NCBI GenBank assembly: GCA_008973525.1
Contig: WACJ01000045.1
Location: 186,001-250,000 of the forward strand
Direction: 5' to 3'
Origin: Stenopsyche tienmushanensis
Lineage: Eukaryota; Arthropoda; Insecta; Trichoptera; Stenopsychidae
Length of the DNA: 64,000 nt
Positions within the stretch are counted from its first letter, which is position 1; the number at the start of each line of letters is the position of its first letter. The notes below the pieces were generated by a model that saw nothing but the letters and a program-made list of their open reading frames with translations, made no database searches and was not told the origin of the DNA. Below are positions 60,501 to 64,000 of this stretch, piece after piece. Made by a program: the position numbers and the translations under genes.

Positions 60501-63500
60501 TATAAACTAAGAATGAACAAGTCTAAATTCTAAGCTAATTCGAATGCGCTAAATATAAATTAATGTCTTTAAATACATTTCTTAATTACATTATATACAT
60601 CTATTAGATATTCGGTAAATAGTCCAGAATAGTCAAATATAATATAAGTACAATAAATTGGAGCATTTGCCCTTTTCAATTTTATTTGCACACACATATT
60701 TTTAGAACTATTGGATATATAATTTAAAAAAATGTAGCCCACCATAGCAACTTGTCCTTGAGGGCTGATTGATGGCACTCCTGTAAGGTTGATTCGAGAA
60801 CTGCTTGCACCTGTAATAACAAAGTTATTGTTTACATTCAATAAAAGTAGGTCAGCTTAACAGCTATATACAATCATTAAGGAACACATATTTATAGAAA
60901 TTCAATAGATAGTTATATTTCAGTTGCTTTGGATTGAATATGGGTAATAAAATAATCTCCAGTTTCCTAAGTTTTCGCAATAAGTTTCCAATAAGATATT
61001 GGTAGCATGTGATAGCTGTAATAGATCCTTCCACTTATTCGAAAGAACACTCTTGTACATTGAGCTCGGAGACAGACGTAGCGCAGGTCAGGAGACAGAG
61101 AAGGAGATCTTCCCCGTATACATTGCAAGATCGTATAGATCTTCAGCCCAAATTTATTAACTAATAATGATTTCGATTTCAAGTGTTATTTAGAACACTG
61201 GTTTATTTATTTAATTGCTTCCTGTTCGTGATGAGTCTTTGTCCAATTATCATTTCCTTCTAAAGCAGGAGCAAATGAATATTTTTTTTGTGTAATGTTT
61301 ATGCAAAGAAATGACGTGGTCTTGTATGCTGTCAAGTGTTTTTTAGTCAAGTCAAGTCAAGTACAATTGACTCTGCCTCGAATTGAAGATTGTCGCTGAT
61401 GGGAGCTGAGATTTTAAATTTGCTCATTCCTCAAAAGGTTATTAACTGGAGATGAGAAATGGGTTCTTTACTCTAATTATGGATGCAAAAATCAATAGCT
61501 ATCAAAAGGTCAGTTAGCAAAACCGACTCCCAAGTCCGGCCTGACAACAAAAAACAACCCTCTATTGGTCATTGAAAACAAGTGTTTTTATAGTATGATA
61601 ATGCTAGCTCCCATATAGTGAAAATAACAGGGGTGAGGGGGAGTGGAGTAAACAGTCTTGGATGGAAGACAATTCGACATCCTCCTTATTATCGTATTTC
61701 TATTTTGTTAATAGATCTATGCAAAATTATTTGGGTGGGAAAAATGAACAAAACAAATGATGAGGTCAAAAATGGACTTAATGAATATTTTTGGTTAAAA
61801 TCTGCGATGTTTTATGACAGAGGCATTCAAATGTTACCAGATATGTATTTTGTAATATGCTAAAAATTAAAAAAGATATCTTTGTGGGTATCTTATAATA
61901 ATACCTGCAATGACTGGTTGAGGACCGACAATATGCTTGGCCATCAAGAGTGGAGGACTGGCATGTTGACCCTGTGCTCCGCGAGGTAAGCTCGGACCCA
62001 ACGGGCCTGGACCCATCCCTCCGGGTTGTCCGGCAATCTGCATTATCTGAACCTGAATGAAATTATTTTTTTTAAAAGAGAAACTAATTGGATGCATTTT
62101 TATCGTTAATAAATAAAATAGCACATTTATTATACCTGTTTCTGCGGAGGATGTGCAATTTGAGGCTGCATAGGTATCGTTTTAAGTTGTTGGCCAGCTT
62201 GAATCTTCAATGGCAAGTTTGATTGCAGTCGCGGAGATAACGGTCCAGATCCGATGTGTTTGTTCACACCGACCACAGAAGGTAATTGTGGTGTAGTAAT
62301 TTTTATTAAAGGTGTTATTTGCTGTAAATTAACTTGAGGCACGGAAGGTTTACCAACTATAGTATTGACAGTGTTTGATTTGGTAACCATTGTAGGAACT
62401 GAAGAAATCACATGCCCTTTGATTGCCATTGATTGATTATTAGAAGACTGAACATTCAACGCTGCAGTTCTAGACACTATATTGCTGGGAGTTGTGGGCG
62501 TTATTGATGTGATTATTGAAACAGAAGGATAAACATTATTTGCTGAAGTAGACATAGTACTAGAGGCCACAACAGAAGTTTGAGGATTGACAATTTTTGA
62601 TTCAGATACAAAGTTTTGTGGAGGATGAGAACTTGTCGAAACGACAGGTATATTTTGAGTAGTTTGAATTCTCGATGGTGTTACTTGAACAACTGGCGTT
62701 AAAGGTTTCACTACTGACGATACCAGCACAGAATCTGATGTCGAGGTATGGGTGGAAGTCGCTATAGTGATACAAGTCTGATGTTGTTTCAAAGTGACAG
62801 ACTGTGGTGATATTTTTGAATCGATGATCATTCTGAAAATAAAAAATAAAAATATTATTTTCTACAATGACAATAAAGAACATTGATTAAATTATGGTAG
62901 ATATCTTGTTGGATTTATCACATTAAATATAACTGAATGAAGTATACGATTTTGTATTTTAAATATCAATTTTCTATTTAAAAGTGACACCCGTTTCGCC
63001 TAATAAGATTATGGCTTCATATGTTAAATGCCAGTAAACTATGTTAGTAAAAATAAGCATGTAATATATATACCTGTTATTGGATGTTGATATATTATTA
63101 GAAATTCTTGATACAACACTTGCGTCAGCACCGGCAGAAACCGGAACAAAATTTCCATCATCACTGTGTCTCATGCATACTAGCTCGCCAGTTACAGGAT
63201 CAATCATCCATTCTTCGGGATCGTCGGGCAACGATTTCATCTTTTCATCTATGACTTTAGAAATTACATTTGATATTACATTATTGGAAACAACTATTCT
63301 CGGTTTGCTTATATCCTTGGACGAGTCTAAAGATGGTATTATAATCTTCAAGTCCTGGTCAACTGGCTTTGTGATTTTAGGTTCAACTTTTTCATTTTCA
63401 AGTATATTCGACGTGGGTTCATTTCCAGCATTGCAAAGTTTAGCGCTTACTTCGGCATGCATTTTTTTAGGAGGCTTCACAATCGTGGTTACAATTTGTT

Positions 63501-64000
63501 CTTCTTGGCTTACTTGTTCATGAGTATCTATTTTAGCGGTAGTGGTAATATTGTCGAGAGTTTTAGGTTTAATTTCAACTTCAGCAGTATCTGTATTATC
63601 TTTTTTCAAGTTCTTCTCGTCGCTACTATCCACGGATGTTTCAGATGCCCTGCGATCTTTTACTTTTTTATTAGCTCTTGGCGATTTTCTAACATCTGAA
63701 TTAAGTTTTTCAACAACGGCCATTTTGGCAATGTTTTGCCTTGCAGAACGTCTTATTGGTCCTGTATCTTTATTACCTGCTATAACTGACCGAGGCTGTA
63801 GAGAATTTTTGACAACATCATCGATTACATCGTCCACAGTATTTCTTGTAACGTCTTTTTCTTGAAGTCTTCGAGATTTTCTTGTATTATGAACTGGAGA
63901 AACAAAATCGCTAGCTTTTTCGTCTTTGGTCACCGATGGTAACGGGGATGATACTGGTAAAATCTTGGGATTTGAAATAGTTTCTTTGACAGGTAAAGTT
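57422..64000 (-). CDS. spen: split ends (spen/SHARP) homologue, C-terminal part, 12 exons, 5' end outside window
   Basis: Spen proteins are large nuclear co-regulators with N-terminal RRMs and a C-terminal SPOC domain that binds corepressors (SMRT/NCoR) and phosphorylated RNA polymerase II tail; in insects they act in Notch, Wnt and EGFR signalling. Visible here are a charged Lys/Arg-Ser region, a Ser/Thr/Val/Gln-rich low-complexity stretch, Pro/His-rich linkers and a complete SPOC domain ending in the family-typical IVIATV-like tail. Twelve exons (64000-63074, 62832-62136, 62052-61905, 60810-60743, 60386-60321, 59766-59666, 59581-59463, 59373-59138, 59020-58862, 58776-58576, 57790-57632, 57550-57422) have GT-AG borders and matching phases, giving 3,010 coding bases, about 1,002 residues, with stop TAG at 57424-57422. 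The RRMs must lie beyond 64000. Identity is secure from the SPOC domain; the exact borders of the small exons are predictions. Confidence 0.93.
57632..57790 (-). CDS. spen: spen exon, SPOC domain
   Basis: This 159-base, phase-0 exon encodes MENEHCMLLALPCGRDHLDV, a QQS...GFITYL segment and KQAAGIVNVAPPG, which are hallmark SPOC strands. The acceptor is TTTTGTTAG and the donor CATCAG|GTAATT. The leading ATG is internal to the protein, not a start. Confidence 0.95.
57839..58538 (+). pseudogene. RTE-like non-LTR retrotransposon reverse transcriptase fragment in a spen intron
   Basis: Read across frames, the plus strand shows pieces of a LINE reverse transcriptase: KYENYRTITLIAHI, then FTECQTSKEQAGFVKG, a YKAFDCV motif (the KAFDxV catalytic block), and a late open piece with GLRQGCILSPLLFNIYREYM and GGISIGGQKISNL. 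The YADD block that should follow is lost. Several frameshifts, a stop at about 58085 and a nested insertion show that it is dead. It lies wholly inside the spen intron 57791-58575, in antisense. The motif set is that of insect RTE-type elements. Confidence 0.85.
57902..57988. mobile_element. 61-bp insertion with 13-bp target duplication inside the LINE fragment
   Basis: The 13-mer TAATTGCACATAT occurs at 57902-57914 and 57976-57988, flanking 61 bases that contain a CATCATCATCAT run and GCAGCCACTAACAGTCC...GGGCCTC, a phrase reminiscent of short 3'-end retroposons common in insect genomes. Leaving out the insert and one copy of the 13-mer restores the LINE reading frame (TLIAHI into MLHIL), so it inserted by duplication of its target. 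Confidence 0.7.
58576..58776 (-). CDS. spen: spen exon, SPOC domain core
   Basis: This 201-base, phase-0 exon encodes 67 residues: RYPVMWQGLLALKNDAAAVQ, then a histidine/asparagine loop, PLRIAQRMRLEP and ARKMQ. This is a close match to the SPOC domain, the Spen module that binds corepressors and phosphoserine peptides. The acceptor is TTTTCCAAG and the donor CAG|GTATAA. The next intron (57791-58575) carries an antisense retrotransposon fragment. Confidence 0.95.
58862..59020 (-). CDS. spen: spen exon, linker and start of SPOC domain
   Basis: This 159-base exon is in phase 0 at both ends (acceptor TATCCGACAG, donor CGA|GTAAGA). The first 40 residues are Gly/Ser/Pro-rich. The last dozen, ADSLMMLLR, begin the SPOC fold and read straight into RYPVMWQGLLALKND of the next exon. 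Confidence 0.92.
59138..59373 (-). CDS. spen: spen exon, Pro/Ala-rich
   Basis: This 236-base exon has acceptor TTACTCATAG and donor CCAGGG|GTATTG. It encodes DSPQVAQIYSLSRPSSRAYV, a GGRYYESPAPPPAHVPR stretch and a tail ending MNQGPG at a codon boundary. This is the disordered lead-in to the SPOC domain. An apparent start at 59413 lies in the intron and is not used. Confidence 0.9.
59463..59581 (-). CDS. spen: spen exon, Pro-rich
   Basis: This 119-base exon has acceptor TTATAAATAG and donor ACTG|GTATTT. It encodes SPHGAEGSEAPSPPLELRRP followed by a Pro/His/Ser segment ending DRST, and leaves one base for the next codon. Relatively high GC and CpG compared with the flanking introns support coding status. 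Confidence 0.87.
59666..59766 (-). CDS. spen: spen exon, His/Gln-rich
   Basis: This 101-base exon starts after TCTCTTTTAG and ends AG|GTAAGA, a near-consensus donor. It encodes GEGVYSHFAHQHYQQHYFRA and then HQEARTTPSPYVA, leaving two bases of an Arg codon. The HQHYQQHY tract is typical of insect Spen linkers. A larger transposon-free intron of about 550 bases precedes it. Confidence 0.87.
60321..60386 (-). CDS. spen: spen exon, small Pro/His-rich
   Basis: This 66-base, phase-0 exon encodes HTDMLGARSPPPAHQQTSPV plus TP. The acceptor (GGATGCAG) has a poor pyrimidine tract, but the donor CCG|GTACTA and the in-frame join to both neighbours support it. The composition matches the Pro/Gln/His-rich stretch just before the insect Spen C terminus. 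Confidence 0.75.
60743..60810 (-). CDS. spen: spen exon, small
   Basis: This 68-base exon lies after acceptor TTATTACAG and ends at ATG|GTGGGC. Joined to the leftover G of the previous exon it gives GASSSRINLTGVPSISPQGQ followed by VAM, complete at a codon boundary. The donor GTGGGC is weaker than the others, so the 3' border is the least certain of this exon's edges. Confidence 0.75.
61025..61190. repeat. piggyBac-like MITE fragment in a spen intron
   Basis: The segment with ACATTGAGCTCGGAGACAGA, a purine-rich run and AACTAATAATGATTTCGATT matches the element at 44291-46670 (same strand) and 6196-6490 (opposite strand). No clear TTAA ends are visible here. It sits between the small spen exon at 60743 and the one at 61905. 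Confidence 0.55.
61420..61863 (+). pseudogene. internally deleted mori-like mariner transposase in a spen intron (mar-4 type)
   Basis: Around 61440-61600 one frame reads GDEKWVLYSNYGCKN (the mariner block with the first catalytic Asp), followed by GQLAKPTPKSGL. Then from about 61660 to 61863 comes LGWKTIRHPPYY, DEVKNGLNEYFWLK and FYDRGIQMLPD, the mariner C terminus. The DNARPH block is deleted and frames shift. It is antisense to spen and related to the mariner inside the hAT composite at 40010-41267. Confidence 0.75.
61905..62052 (-). CDS. spen: spen exon, Gly/Pro-rich linker
   Basis: This 148-base exon has acceptor TTTCATTCAG|GTTCAG and donor GCAG|GTATTA. It starts on a codon boundary and ends after one base of a Gly codon. 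It encodes VQIMQIAGQPGG, then a Gly/Pro run, a RGAQGQHASPP segment and MAKHIVGPQPVIAG. Its phase links exactly to both neighbours. The following 1.1-kb intron holds transposon remnants. Confidence 0.88.
62136..62832 (-). CDS. spen: spen exon, Ser/Thr/Val/Gln-rich
   Basis: The acceptor follows TTTATTTTCAG at 62833; the first base completes an Arg codon, then ATGATCATC follows. It encodes about 232 residues rich in Ser, Thr, Val, Pro and Gln, with no folded domain I recognise, and ends in a proline/glutamine segment (HPPQKQ) before donor CAG|GTATAA. The frame stays open for 699 bases in AT-rich DNA, which supports coding. This fits the disordered linker between the RRMs and SPOC. Confidence 0.9.
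63074..64000 (-). CDS. spen: spen exon (first in window, runs off right edge)
   Basis: The reading frame stays open to the window edge, so the exon is partial. It encodes a basic, charged stretch including a KSRRLQEK motif, SPRANKKVKDRRAS-like segments and, near its end, EEWMIDPVTGELVCMRHSDD, which resembles a conserved Spen segment. The donor is CAG|GTATAT at 63073. The last codon is split after two bases and completed as Arg (AG|A) by the next exon. An apparent start at 63933 is only a GTG valine inside the exon. The low-complexity, charged character suits the disordered middle of Spen. Confidence 0.9.

Noticed and set aside
63080..63865. Open plus frames of 147 and 107 codons
   Set aside because: They are antisense to a spen exon whose frame is supported by splice phases and the Spen-like segment; shadow frames.
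1..64000. CRISPR arrays, LTR retrotransposons, rRNA genes, bacterial operons
   Set aside because: Looked for and not seen; there is no regular spacer-repeat array, no paired LTRs with a primer-binding site, and no long intronless gene runs.

Overview
This window is AT-rich animal nuclear DNA, very probably from an insect. It holds the 3' half of one conserved gene with short GT-AG introns, and about 57 kb dominated by old, nested transposable elements of kinds common in insects: several mariner lineages, hAT, piggyBac-like TTAA elements and non-LTR retrotransposon tails. A short CCTAA run, compatible with the insect telomere motif, lies near 20130. I cannot name the order or species. Nothing looks bacterial or viral. 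There is no CRISPR array, operon or rRNA, and no tRNA I can support.

The one confidently identified host gene is split ends (spen/SHARP family) on the minus strand, from 57422 off the right edge at 64000. I placed twelve exons; their phases join without a break into about 1,002 residues ending in a SPOC domain. Their order from 5' to 3' runs from 64000 down to 57422. The sequence below it, about 52.6-57.4 kb, is AT-rich and nearly free of transposons, and probably holds 3' UTR. Two spen introns carry decayed transposons in antisense: an RTE-like reverse transcriptase fragment (57.84-58.54 kb) and a mariner remnant (61.42-61.86 kb).

From 0 to 52 kb, transposons nest inside one another. (a) Two 1,999-bp copies of one composite, a hAT element containing a 1.26-kb mariner, lie in opposite orientation at 39436-41434 and 44432-46430, each with its own 8-bp target duplication. 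(b) The second copy sits inside a piggyBac-like TTAA element. (c) Short non-autonomous hAT elements (22755-23303, 43588-43919) carry what looks like the C-terminal tail of a LINE protein. The same tail recurs about a dozen times, often beside one mariner transposase (called mar-2 here). (d) Two ~630-bp TTAA elements (3268-3897, 8125-8753) both lie in the same outer repeat. Names mar-1 to mar-4 are local labels.

Three or four short open segments look like exons of unidentified host genes: 990-1295 (+), 26399-26473 (+), 37641-37890 (-) and, weakly, 52470-52544 (-). All are predictions from reading frame, composition and splice-like borders. I found no clear new defence or biosynthetic system. 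The most unusual things here are the composite transposons and their nesting order.
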